DNA of 64,000 nt from Candidatus Hebobacterum abditum (GTDB lineage Bacteria; Armatimonadota; Hebobacteria; Hebobacterales; Hebobacteraceae): assembly GCA_029821875.1 (NCBI GenBank), contig JALGXW010000010.1, positions 67,859-131,858 of the forward strand. Direction: 5' to 3'. Position 1 is the stretch's first letter. The number at the start of each line of letters is the position of its first letter. Under the pieces are notes generated by a model, which worked only from the letters and a program-made list of their open reading frames with translations, was not told where the DNA came from and searched no databases. This document shows, one piece after another, positions 7,961-15,743 of this stretch. Position numbers and translations under genes: made by a program.

Positions 7961-9034
7961 TCAGATCTCTCGCGGGGTCGCCAGCTGACGCTTGAAGCGC
8001 CTTCGGAAGCGCCGGTGGTTCCTCGCCTCCACGGCCTCGTCGGGACTTGGGAACGGGTAGAAGCTGAGAGCGTAGCGCGGACAGACAGCGATGCAGGCTC
8101 CGCATCCGACGCACTCTGTGTCGTGGAGCGGCATTCCCTGCCGCGCGCGCATCCGGATATCGATGCCCATCTCGCAGTAGCGGTTGCAGGTGCCGCATTC
8201 GATGCAGCGGTGATCGTCGGTGTAGATCGCGAAGCGGCCCCGGTTCGAGAACCAGCCGAGCATCGCCCTGAGCGGACAGATGAAGCGACACCAGACTCGG
8301 CCTCCGAGGACGGGATAGGCGCCCATGCCAACAACGGTGGCGAGGAACCAGGCGACCCCGATGTCGTAGACCGTCCACGGCCAGGTCACGGCGAGCCAGG
8401 CCGCGCCGGTGACCAGCGCGGCGATTCCCAGGATGCCATAGCCGATGTTGTCTAGGGCCTGGGCGGACGGACCTTTGGGGCCTTTGGTGCGCCAGGAATC
8501 TCCTGCGCTCTCCGCGAGGTTCCCGCAGAAGCAGAACCACGAGCAGTAACGCATGCCGATGAGCATGGAGACAATCGGCCAAGCGAACAGAGACATGGCC
8601 GTGCCGTACACGAACGTGGAGACAAGCTTGTCCTTCCAGTAGGGCGTGACAACAGCCATGTGCAGCGGCCACGTCAGGTGCAGCCGTTGCCAGAAGACGG
8701 GCACGCTTAGCTCCTGCTTCAAGGGGCCCATCAGCAGGATGCCGAAGATCGTCTGGCTGACCATTATGGAGAGGGTGCGCCAGCGGAAGTAGGTGTTGTC
8801 CCAGCGTCGCATTACGACGAGGCCAAAGACGACGACGCTGCCCCAGTAAACCCACCACGTGTAGTCCCCCAGGAAGATGCTGACATTGCGAGGCAAGTCC
8901 CATCCGGCCCACGCGGCGATCTTCCGCACGACCGAAACGCCGACAAGGCTGAGGACGGCGAGCCCACTCAGCCAAGGGACCAGGTCGAACCGTCTCGGCG
9001 GCGGGGTCGGTCGGGCCAGACATTGATGCTGCAT
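7961..9034 (-). CDS. NapH/NosR-type membrane 4Fe-4S protein
   Basis: A 357-residue protein with about five membrane segments. It carries the two CxxxC-type membrane motifs typical of the NapH/NosR/CcoG group (CSWFCFCGNL and CRFICPLRAM), then two ferredoxin 4Fe-4S motifs (CIECGTCNRYC and CVGCGACIAVCP) near residues 270-330. The family passes electrons from quinol or flavoprotein partners to periplasmic reductases. GGAG lies 8 nt before the ATG. It is the first gene of the operon with the FAD oxidoreductase and DUF547 lipoprotein. No terminal reductase lies in the window. Confidence 0.85.
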   Translation of the reverse strand: MQHQCLARPTPPPRRFDLVPWLSGLAVLSLVGVSVVRKIAAWAGWDLPRNVSIFLGDYTWWVYWGSVVVFGLVVMRRWDNTYFRWRTLSIMVSQTIFGILLMGPLKQELSVPVFWQRLHLTWPLHMAVVTPYWKDKLVSTFVYGTAMSLFAWPIVSMLIGMRYCSWFCFCGNLAESAGDSWRTKGPKGPSAQALDNIGYGILGIAALVTGAAWLAVTWPWTVYDIGVAWFLATVVGMGAYPVLGGRVWCRFICPLRAMLGWFSNRGRFAIYTDDHRCIECGTCNRYCEMGIDIRMRARQGMPLHDTECVGCGACIAVCPRYALSFYPFPSPDEAVEARNHRRFRRRFKRQLATPREI

Positions 9035-9173
9035 GAACGTGTCTCCGGCGCGGAACGACGTGCGCAGGGTCTGTTCTGGCGAGTATACGCGGCAACCTTA
9101 GCTGGAGCCGGCCAGGCGCCCTGTCATGGCAGGCCGCGGTTTGGGCCGATCTGGTGACAAGCAGGCCGGCAAC

Positions 9174-9872
9174 CTATGGCTTCCACCACAAGAGCCGAAA
9201 TGCCGTCGAGAGTATGATGATCGATGCTTGAGCGGATGCCTTCAGGGAGCCGGTGATCTTGGACCGGCCGATCCGCCTCCGGTAGGGCACTGGCATCTCG
9301 AGTGTCGGCACGCGCAAGCGGGCGGCCTTCGCCTGCATCTCGACCGTCCAGCCAAAGCCTCTGTCCTGCATCTTCAACCTGGCCAGCGTCTCTCGGCGGA
9401 TCGCGCGAAACGGCCCGAGGTCGGTCGTTGGCTGCCTGTAGAGCTGGGTCAGGATCATCCCCGCGAGCCAGTTGCCGAAGCGTGAGTGCAGCGGCAGAGC
9501 GCCTTTCTCGCGCTCGCCTCGCATCCGCGATCCGACCACGAAATTCACCCGTCCTGAGAGTATGGGCTCAACGAGGTCGGGGAGCATGTCTGGGCTGTCG
9601 CTGAGATCCGCATCCAGGAAGGCCACGACCTCGGCTGGCCCCAGCGCGGCAATCCCGGCCAGGCAGGCGGCGCCATACCCTCGCTGGGGCTCGTCCACGA
9701 CCCTGGCTCCGTGCTCCCGGGCGACCTGGGCGGTGCGGTCGGCGGAGCCGTTGTCGACGACGATGATGTCAGCGTCCAAGTGTTTCGGAATAGCGTCAAG
9801 CACGCGGCCGACGGACTGCTCCTCGTTCAGGGCCGGGATGATTACCGCAACTCGACCTTTCGCATCCGTCAC
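9174..9872 (-). CDS. GT2 glycosyltransferase (DPM1/DPG-synthase-like)
   Basis: A 232-residue GT-A enzyme. The start VAVIIPALNEE, the IVVDNGSADRT donor-site segment, the metal-binding DAD in AFLDADLSD and the FRAIRRE acceptor segment match the dolichyl/undecaprenyl-phosphate glycosyltransferase-like clade. There is no clear membrane domain apart from a weakly hydrophobic C terminus. Its ATG overlaps the stop of the DUF2064 gene by 4 nt, so the two are translated together. A polyprenyl-phosphate sugar made here could feed the GT-C enzyme at 4654, which is inference only. Confidence 0.85.
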   Translation of the reverse strand: MTDAKGRVAVIIPALNEEQSVGRVLDAIPKHLDADIIVVDNGSADRTAQVAREHGARVVDEPQRGYGAACLAGIAALGPAEVVAFLDADLSDSPDMLPDLVEPILSGRVNFVVGSRMRGEREKGALPLHSRFGNWLAGMILTQLYRQPTTDLGPFRAIRRETLARLKMQDRGFGWTVEMQAKAARLRVPTLEMPVPYRRRIGRSKITGSLKASAQASIIILSTAFRLLWWKP

Positions 9873-10609
9873 GTCTGGCCCCCCCCCGGGATGCTACGCA
9901 GGAAGTCCCAGGTGCGGGGACACGGGACCTCCCTTGCTGTCTCTGCGAGCATGGCGAGGTGGGAGCGGAGGATTCCCAGGTCTTCGGGCGTGTCAACGTC
10001 GTACCAGGGATCCAGGAGCGCAACGCTGAGCCCCCGCTCCTGCGCGCGCCTCAGCGTCTCGGACAATACCGTGCTGGAGCTCCACTGGATGCCCGCGAAG
10101 ACATCGCGTTCCAGCTTTCGCATACCGATCAGATAGTAGCCGCCATCGAAACACGGGCCGACCACGAGATCGCGATCGCTGCCGATCTCGAGCGCCTGAC
10201 CGACTATGTCCGGCGGCAGACTGGGCGAGTCAGATCCGATCACGACGGCCCGCGGGTGGCCGTCGGACAGCGCCCGCTTCACCGCGCTCGCCATGCGCTC
10301 GCCGAGGTCGTCGCCCTCCTGTAGCGTTAGAGCGGCCTCGGGGCAGACGCTCCGAGCCAGAGCCGCCACTGGCTCCAGGTCGCTTGCCTCGGCAGCGGCG
10401 ACTATGACGGCGGCATCCAGACCGCACACGTTGGCCAGCGTGTCCAACAGGAAGCACCGGTAGAGATCTGCCGCGCCGCGCCGCCCAAGCGCCGGTACCA
10501 GACGAGTCTTCGTCGTTCCCGGGCGCGGCGCGCGGGCAAACACGATGACAACGGGAGGCATCTTCATCCTGTTCGATCTATTGCCTCCGCCGAGAGCCCG
10601 GTCCTTCAT
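9869..10609 (-). CDS. DUF2064 / TIGR04282-type nucleotidyltransferase-like GT
   Basis: Up to 246 residues. The core VVIVFARAPRPGTTKTRL, GDDLGERM, VIGSDSPSLPP and FDGGYYLIG motifs identify the family named after arsenosugar biosynthesis (TIGR04282), a GT-A-like nucleotidyl/glycosyltransferase fold. In other genomes it is usually paired with a GT2 enzyme, as here. The ATG at 10609 gives a 16-residue basic extension; the ATGs at 10567 or 10561 start right at the core and may be the true start, though neither has a good ribosome site. No arsenic genes are nearby, so the arsenosugar name should not be taken as function. Confidence 0.8.
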   Translation of the reverse strand: MKDRALGGGNRSNRMKMPPVVIVFARAPRPGTTKTRLVPALGRRGAADLYRCFLLDTLANVCGLDAAVIVAAAEASDLEPVAALARSVCPEAALTLQEGDDLGERMASAVKRALSDGHPRAVVIGSDSPSLPPDIVGQALEIGSDRDLVVGPCFDGGYYLIGMRKLERDVFAGIQWSSSTVLSETLRRAQERGLSVALLDPWYDVDTPEDLGILRSHLAMLAETAREVPCPRTWDFLRSIPGGGQT

Positions 10610-10640
10610 TCCGGTGCATCACGGTGGGCACAAGAGAGCG

Positions 10641-10677
10641 GAGACCCCGGTTCTGCCGAGCAGATGTCCGGGGTCTC
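10641..10677 (-). terminator. Hairpin terminator after the ParA/TPR operon
   Basis: A perfect 10-bp stem (GAGACCCCGG / CCGGGGTCTC) with a 17-nt loop lies in the gap between the TPR gene stop and the DUF2064 gene start, both on the minus strand. The following bases on the minus strand are pyrimidine-rich but hold no long T run, so it may be a weak or factor-dependent terminator. Confidence 0.45.
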
Positions 10678-10715
10678 TCGAAGCCGCCAGTAGTTGAAGG
10701 AGGAGATGCAGAGCC

Positions 10716-12050
10716 CTACTGTTTCCAGAAGCGCAGGAAGCCAAGAGGCGTGCGCGGACGGTGACCGGAGCGCTTGAGATCGGTGAGTTCCTTCTCGGCG
10801 CCATCGTGTCCGAGGTCCCTGGCCCGAAGGAATGCCTCCGACGCCTGCTCGCGCTGGCCGAGCGCCATCAGCGTCTTCCCCAGAAGGAAGCGGAAGTCCG
10901 CGTTGCCTGCGTCCATATCGACGAGTTCCTGATAGCAGATGAGGGCCTTCGGATGATCGCCGCTGCGCCGATAGCCGTTGGCCCGAAGCAGCACCTCGGT
11001 GATGCGGGAGGGGTCCGCGAGCACGACGTTCTTCCGGACCTTCTCCTCCCGAATGCCGAGGCCGAGATTGCCTACGAACAGGCCACTGAAATCCAAGGTC
11101 TCCACTTCCGGCAGGAACTGCGCCCTGAGCCAGTCAGCCTTGCGGACGTACTCCTTGCGCTCTTTCGGCTGCTGCCTCGGCTGTGCTGCAGGCGTCTCCG
11201 CGACTATCGTGACGATTTCACCTGCTGCCTGCTCCTCAGAGCGGGCCGGCGCGGAGTCGGCGCTCTCTCCGGCGCTGGCCTCGTCAGCATCCCTCTCCGC
11301 CTGCACTGCGGAGTCCCCCTCGGGAGCGAAGGCCGCATCCGGCGCCCCCTCATCTGCCACAACGTCCTCGGCTGTAGGCGAAGTGGGGAACTCTGGCTCC
11401 AAGGGCGACGTGGCCCCGATCGGCACCGACATGGGTCCCTCGGGCTCCGTCGTGTCGGGCGCCGAATCGGGCATCTCGCGTGGCCCGTCGAGCCCGGCGG
11501 ATACCGTTTCGTCTGCCTCGGCATCTCCAGTCCACGACGCAGGAACAGCGCCCCCCGCCGGCAACGTGTCTGGCTCGGCCTCGACGGTCGGCGGGCCCGC
11601 CGTCTGGCGGCGGTCCCCACCCCAAGGAGCGACTGAATCGGCCGCGGATCGGACCTCGAGACTGATGTTCAGGAATCGGTTGCCCTGTGCGCCGACCTGC
11701 TCATTGGCCACCTCGCGGGCAGAGTCGTCCAGTGAGACGCTCCGGTCCCCATCAGATCCCTTGCCCGGCGCGACAACCTCACAGCAGTCGGCAGAGAGCA
11801 TCTCTCCTATGGCCAGCGCCGTCTCGCTTTCGGCCTGCAACTGGCTGATTGGCACGCCGACCGAAAACAGGGAGTTCGGGTTGATGATCCGCTCGATCAG
11901 ATCTCGCACCGTCAGGCCTTTAACGACTTCTTCCGAGTTGCCCAGGCGGCAGATCGGCGTGTCGGCCCCCGGAGTACTGATCGTGATAAGCACTGAAGCC
12001 TTGACCTCTGTTGAGTCCAGAGTGCCTGTTGTGCTCGATTCTCCCATCAT
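10716..12050 (-). CDS. Acidic low-complexity protein with C-terminal TPR
   Basis: A 444-residue protein in three parts. Residues 1-150 form a folded-looking N-terminal domain of unknown type. Residues 150-310 are an Ala/Pro/Glu/Asp-rich, probably disordered region. Residues 310-444 hold a KADWLRAQFLPEVETLD segment and two to three TPR units (RRSGDHPKALICYQELV, ALGQREQASEAFLRA). It has no signal peptide or membrane segment. It starts 24 nt after the parA stop, so it is a probable partner of that ATPase. The acidic linker could be the tether between cargo binding and ParA interaction, by analogy with other orphan ParA systems. Confidence 0.6.
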   Translation of the reverse strand: MMGESSTTGTLDSTEVKASVLITISTPGADTPICRLGNSEEVVKGLTVRDLIERIINPNSLFSVGVPISQLQAESETALAIGEMLSADCCEVVAPGKGSDGDRSVSLDDSAREVANEQVGAQGNRFLNISLEVRSAADSVAPWGGDRRQTAGPPTVEAEPDTLPAGGAVPASWTGDAEADETVSAGLDGPREMPDSAPDTTEPEGPMSVPIGATSPLEPEFPTSPTAEDVVADEGAPDAAFAPEGDSAVQAERDADEASAGESADSAPARSEEQAAGEIVTIVAETPAAQPRQQPKERKEYVRKADWLRAQFLPEVETLDFSGLFVGNLGLGIREEKVRKNVVLADPSRITEVLLRANGYRRSGDHPKALICYQELVDMDAGNADFRFLLGKTLMALGQREQASEAFLRARDLGHDGAEKELTDLKRSGHRPRTPLGFLRFWKQ

Positions 12051-12074
12051 GTGCTGCGACCTCCGTAGAGGACC

Positions 12075-12977
12075 CTAGGTCCCCTGTACCCCGGCCAGGC
12101 TCGGAGTCGGGATGAGAGCCCCGACGTCGTGGCTCAGCCGGTCCAGGACTTCGCCAGCGAACTTGCGGTGAGCTTCGGCCGCCGCCGATTCCGGCTCCCG
12201 CAGCATCACAGGCAGCCCACCGGCCTCGGCCTCGCTGACGATGATGCTCTTACTTATGACAGTTGAGAATACATAGTTTCCGAAGTCGCTCTCGATCTTC
12301 TCCTTCAGGAGCCGGTAGATCGTGACGTCGAGCGCGGTCTTCTTGTCAAACATGGTTACAAGAATGCCGAGCAGCCTCACCGTGGCACCGATTTGCTCGT
12401 GAAGTGTGGAGACCATGTCCCCGAGCAACGCCATCCCTTTCAGCGCGTAGAACTTCGTGCTGACAGGCACTATCATGTGGGTGGCCGCCGTCAGCGCGTT
12501 GATGCTCAGCAAATCCAGTGAGGGCGGGCAGTCGATCAGCACCATGTCGTACTTCTCGGTGAGGACGCTCCGGTAGAACTCCCGAAGCTTGGTGCGAAGC
12601 CTCCCCTCACGCCCCACCTCCATGACCAGGGTCTTGTTGCAGTCTGCGAGCCGCGCACTCGCCGGCACCAGTTCGACGTTCTCAATCTGGGTCGGCACGA
12701 TGGCGCGCTCGAGCGGGTACCGCGCCATGGTCAGGACACAGTGGGCTTCGCGTTCGATTGCCTGCTCGGCCGAGATGCCGAAAGCAGTCGTGGCATTGGC
12801 CTGCGGGTCCAGATCCAGGCACAGGATACGCTTGTTCCGCTGAGACAAGGCCGCCGCCAGGTTCACACAAGAAGTCGTCTTGGCGACGCCACCCTTTTCG
12901 TTCACGAACGCTATGACGGCTGTCTGGCCGTAGGGCGTGACCTCGCCTCCAGAGTCGTTTAGGCGATCAGTATCCAT
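12075..12977 (-). CDS. ParA/Soj-family ATPase (orphan, no ParB)
   Basis: A 300-residue ParA/MinD-type ATPase. The deviant Walker A is KGGVAKTT near residue 29, with Ala in place of the usual second Gly. Switch I (LDLDPQANAT), Walker B (MVLIDCPP) and the C-terminal ParA helices are intact. There is no long N-terminal DNA-binding extension. No parB follows; the neighbour is an acidic TPR protein, so cargo positioning (chemoreceptor, carboxysome or pilus-like ParA systems) is more likely than chromosome segregation. GGAGGG lies 9 nt before the ATG. The leader upstream may be structured RNA (13063-13140). Confidence 0.9.
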   Translation of the reverse strand: MDTDRLNDSGGEVTPYGQTAVIAFVNEKGGVAKTTSCVNLAAALSQRNKRILCLDLDPQANATTAFGISAEQAIEREAHCVLTMARYPLERAIVPTQIENVELVPASARLADCNKTLVMEVGREGRLRTKLREFYRSVLTEKYDMVLIDCPPSLDLLSINALTAATHMIVPVSTKFYALKGMALLGDMVSTLHEQIGATVRLLGILVTMFDKKTALDVTIYRLLKEKIESDFGNYVFSTVISKSIIVSEAEAGGLPVMLREPESAAAEAHRKFAGEVLDRLSHDVGALIPTPSLAGVQGT

Positions 12978-13062
12978 GAGTACGAACCCTCCGCCAAGTG
13001 GGACCCGACTGGCAACAGACGCGTGTAGGTGCCCTCCGCTGCTCGAACGAATCCCCCGGGTT

Positions 13063-13140
13063 GCGAGATAGCCAACTCCCGGCTACCCCGTATGTTCCAC
13101 AAAACCGCCCCGTTTCGGAGCGGTAGCTTGCCCTATCTGC
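13063..13140 (-). other. Possible structured RNA leader upstream of parA
   Basis: Read on the minus strand, this stretch can fold into three nested helices. An outer helix AGATAG/CTATCT can be extended by GC past a one-base bulge. A middle helix is GCTACC/GGTAGC. An inner hairpin is GCTCC/GGGGC with a GAAAC loop. Purine-rich internal loops (GGCAA and CGGGAGTTGG) separate the outer helices. It lies about 85 nt before the parA start. I matched it to no known riboswitch and saw no promoter just upstream, so it may be fortuitous GC pairing. The remainder of the 12978-13312 gap shows GC-rich inverted repeats but no gene. Confidence 0.25.
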
Positions 13141-13312
13141 GGGCCGCCCCAGGGGCGGTGGCGGCGGGCGACATCCCCACGCAGCCGCTCTCCCGTCTTC
13201 GGCCCCCTGGCGCCCTGAGTCGCTCCGGGGCCTGCAGGGCGCCGACCCCCGTCGGAGAACACCACGAGAGAAGGGCCAGCGGGGGACCCGCGCCCTGTGA
13301 GAGGAGTGGTCA

Positions 13313-14068
13313 ATGAGTCGAGTGAGAGTTGGGGTCCAGCTCATCGTCTTCGGGGAGCGCCCCGGGACGGACCTCACGGGCGTGCTGACGGAGGTGAAGA
13401 GCGCCGGGTACGACGGCTTCGAGGGCGGCGTGGTCGAGTCGTCGGAGGCGCAGCGTCGGCTGAGTTCGGACCTCCAGTCGATCGGCTTGGGGTACGTCGG
13501 CGCCCATGCGGGGATTCATCAGCTCAGCGATACGGCAGCCGTGAGCACCTTCGCCCAGCACATCAACCAGCTGCAGGGACGCTTCCTGATGGCATCCGGC
13601 CGGTACGACAGCTTGGCGGGCTACCGCGAGGGGGCCGAGCTTCTGACACGAGCGGCCGAGGAGTGCGCGTCGGCCGGCGTCACCGTCTGCTATCACAACC
13701 ACTTCTGGGAGTTCGAAGCGATCGACGGCGAGGTCCCCATTCACCTGCTCATGGAGATGACCGATCCCGCACTCGTCAAGCTCTGCCCGGACATCTACTG
13801 GGTACATGTCGGCGGCGAAGCGCCGGCCGACTTCCTTACACGGTACCGAGACCGATGTCCTTGCCTCCACTTCAAGGACGGCCTGGCCGGCGACCAGATG
13901 CGGGACTTCCGCGAACTGGGCGACGGTGTCGTCGATGTGAAGGCCGCTCTCGATGCGGCGCTCGCCTGTGACCCGGACTGGATAGTCGTGGAGCAAGACT
14001 CAACGACGCGCGAGCCGGCGGAGTCCATCCGGATGAGCCGAGATTACCTCCGCACCCTCGGCCTCTGA
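13313..14068 (+). CDS. Sugar phosphate isomerase/epimerase (xylose isomerase-like TIM barrel)
   Basis: A 251-residue AP-endonuclease-2/xylose-isomerase-like TIM barrel. Landmarks are VGVQLIVFG at strand 1, YDGFEGGVVES (metal-proximal Glu), VTVCYHNHFWEFE (the conserved HNH...E), DIYWVHVGG, HFKDG and IVVEQD at the last strand. The set matches IolE/hydroxypyruvate-isomerase-like enzymes that epimerise or isomerise sugars using a divalent metal; the substrate is unknown. GAGAGGAG lies just before the ATG. It stands alone on the plus strand, before tRNA-Arg. Confidence 0.88.
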   Translation: MSRVRVGVQLIVFGERPGTDLTGVLTEVKSAGYDGFEGGVVESSEAQRRLSSDLQSIGLGYVGAHAGIHQLSDTAAVSTFAQHINQLQGRFLMASGRYDSLAGYREGAELLTRAAEECASAGVTVCYHNHFWEFEAIDGEVPIHLLMEMTDPALVKLCPDIYWVHVGGEAPADFLTRYRDRCPCLHFKDGLAGDQMRDFRELGDGVVDVKAALDAALACDPDWIVVEQDSTTREPAESIRMSRDYLRTLGL

Positions 14069-14080
14069 GACGGAGAGCCC

Positions 14081-14157
14081 TGGCGCGCCTGGAGGGACTC
14101 GAACCCCCGACACCCAGATCCGAAGTCTGGTGCTCTAATCCACTGAGCTACAGGCGC
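14081..14157 (-). tRNA. tRNA-Arg (anticodon TCG)
   Basis: A complete cloverleaf on the minus strand. The 7-bp acceptor stem is GCGCCTG/CAGGCGC, the discriminator is G, and CCA is encoded. The anticodon stem CCAGA/TCTGG closes the loop CTTCGGA, giving anticodon TCG, which reads CGA. The T arm carries GGTTCGAGTCC. A -35/-10 pair lies just upstream (14166-14195). Confidence 0.96.
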
Positions 14158-14165
14158 GCAGCTAG

Positions 14166-14195
14166 AGTGTACCATAGGCCGCGCGGCGACGGCAA
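14166..14195 (-). promoter_or_regulatory. Promoter of tRNA-Arg
   Basis: On the minus strand TTGCCG (14195-14190) is followed after 18 nt by TACACT (14171-14166). The -10 ends 8 nt before the tRNA 5' end, leaving a minimal leader. Confidence 0.7.
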
Positions 14196-14239
14196 TCACG
14201 TCCCGAAGCAGCGACGCGCGCCACCCCTACGAACAGACC

Positions 14240-14261
14240 GGGCAGGGCCTTTGCCCTGCCC
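14240..14261 (-). terminator. Hairpin terminator of the L-fucose isomerase-like gene region
   Basis: A perfect 9-bp stem GGGCAGGGC/GCCCTGCCC with a CTTT loop lies 34 nt past the stop of the minus-strand sugar isomerase gene. The downstream minus-strand bases (GGTCTGTTCG) are only weakly T-rich. Confidence 0.5.
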
Positions 14262-14294
14262 AGCCGTCGCCCCGGCTATCTGAAGAGGACAGGC

Positions 14295-15692
14295 CTACGC
14301 CCCTCGGACCACCTCGATCCCGTTGAACTTGCAGAAGCTCTCGAGCGCGTCAGCAATCTCGGGATCGTGGATGAGCACGCCGTGGTGGATGATGCCATGC
14401 TCCACCATCTTCTGTTCCCAGTCCATCACGTCGGCCACTCTCACCCAGCCGTAGGAGCCGCGGGTCGCCGGCGGCATATCGACCACCTCGCCCTGGCCGA
14501 TGAACATCGTGAACCAGCCGTCGTACTCGGCAAGGCGACAGCACGTGACAGGCCCCTCTTTCAGCGTGAACTCCCTCGTTCCCCAGGAGGGCCGCATTGG
14601 CAGGATCATGTGCTGGTTGATGCAGGCCGTGCATCCTGCGGCGCAGAGACTGGGCGGGGCATTGCCGCAGTGCCAGGCGAGCCACACGTTCTCTTCCTCG
14701 GGATGCAGTTCCGTCCAGTCGATGAAGTGCGGCGGCGTCTCGCCAAGGCCCGCGGCGTGTGCGGCCAGCATGCTGCAGGCCCCGTAGACATCGACCTCAC
14801 AGGCGCAGAGGTACCCCTGATCGGTCAACCGGCCCAGGACAGAGCACACGCAGATGCCGTAGCGCTCCTGCACCTGGTTCCAGCAGTTGACGGCCATTGC
14901 GTCCAGGTCCTTCTCTTCTGCAAGGCGCTTAATCGCTATCTCGATGCGGGCCAACCTCGACACATACTCCGCGGCCTCGCTGGGGATCTCGGCTCCTTCC
15001 CTGATCTCCTCGGCCGCCTTCTTCGCATCGGGATCGTCATCTGCGACCGCGTCCAAGCGCATGAACACATCGGCGAGATCGATCGGCACAACCGTCTGGC
15101 TGAAGTCCCGCTGAAGCGACGCCTCGTCCCACCACACCGACTCGAACTCCTCCGGCCTGGCGCCCAGCTGGCCGATCCGAGCCCCGTTGAATCTCTCTCT
15201 GGCCGCGCAGGCACGGGAGAAGCGCGACACCCATTGCCCGAAGACCGGCTCTTCGGGGAGGCAGGTGGGAATATGGTCGAACACGATCTCCCGCCGCTTG
15301 AGTGCGGAGGTGATCATGAACTGACCGCACCAGGAATCCGATGGGCGGGTAGCATCCTCTGCTATGCCCCCCTTCGTGGCGAAGTGGAGCACGGGGGTCC
15401 CCTTCGGCAGCCCTGCAATCGTGACGCCGACGGCGGAGGTCTCGTGGCCGAACGTCATCCCCCCAACGATCACCCCGGCGATTTCGTTCTTCTTGAAGAG
15501 GTCCAGCGCCCGCCGCGCGTCTGCGAGGTCGCGCACCAACCCATTCCGCGTCAATGAGTCGTCCGGCACGACGAGGTCGAGCCCGGGCACCCCCTCCATC
15601 ACGCCGACGCACCGGCGCCGCATCTCCACTGCCCACTGCTCGCCAAACGGCTCACGATGGGAGGGTATGAAGCCGACCTTGACGCTTCTCAT
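14295..15692 (-). CDS. L-fucose/L-arabinose isomerase-fold protein
   Basis: A 465-residue protein with the two-domain FucI/AraA-like layout. The N-terminal Rossmann-like half has VKVGFIPSHREPFG and GVIVGGMTFGHE. The C-terminal half has NCWNQVQERYGICVCSVLGRLTDQG, the conserved core of the family, including catalytic-type Glu and Asp. A Cys-rich patch near residues 350-362 (CAAGCTACINQH) is a feature of several uncharacterised members. The start at 15692 is chosen because AGGAG lies 8 nt upstream and MRSVKVGF opens the first strand. It precedes no transporter, but its upstream neighbour on the same strand is a zinc sugar-alcohol dehydrogenase. Confidence 0.82.
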   Translation of the reverse strand: MRSVKVGFIPSHREPFGEQWAVEMRRRCVGVMEGVPGLDLVVPDDSLTRNGLVRDLADARRALDLFKKNEIAGVIVGGMTFGHETSAVGVTIAGLPKGTPVLHFATKGGIAEDATRPSDSWCGQFMITSALKRREIVFDHIPTCLPEEPVFGQWVSRFSRACAARERFNGARIGQLGARPEEFESVWWDEASLQRDFSQTVVPIDLADVFMRLDAVADDDPDAKKAAEEIREGAEIPSEAAEYVSRLARIEIAIKRLAEEKDLDAMAVNCWNQVQERYGICVCSVLGRLTDQGYLCACEVDVYGACSMLAAHAAGLGETPPHFIDWTELHPEEENVWLAWHCGNAPPSLCAAGCTACINQHMILPMRPSWGTREFTLKEGPVTCCRLAEYDGWFTMFIGQGEVVDMPPATRGSYGWVRVADVMDWEQKMVEHGIIHHGVLIHDPEIADALESFCKFNGIEVVRGA

Positions 15693-15743
15693 ACGCTGAC
15701 TCCTTGCCTGCCGGCCGCCTTTAGGCGGCACCGCATGCAGGGC

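Noticed and set aside
10978-12078. A 366-codon plus-strand open frame opposite the acidic TPR gene.
   Set aside because: Its translation is Ser/Arg/Pro/Ala low complexity, the antisense reflection of a real GC-rich gene; no ribosome site or domain.
13063-13140. Resemblance to a GEMM-type (c-di-GMP/cGAMP) riboswitch: AGGGCAA start and GGTAGCCGGG end on the minus strand.
   Set aside because: The conserved ACGCAAAGCC core and second hairpin of GEMM are missing and the helix order differs, so only an unnamed structured leader is reported.
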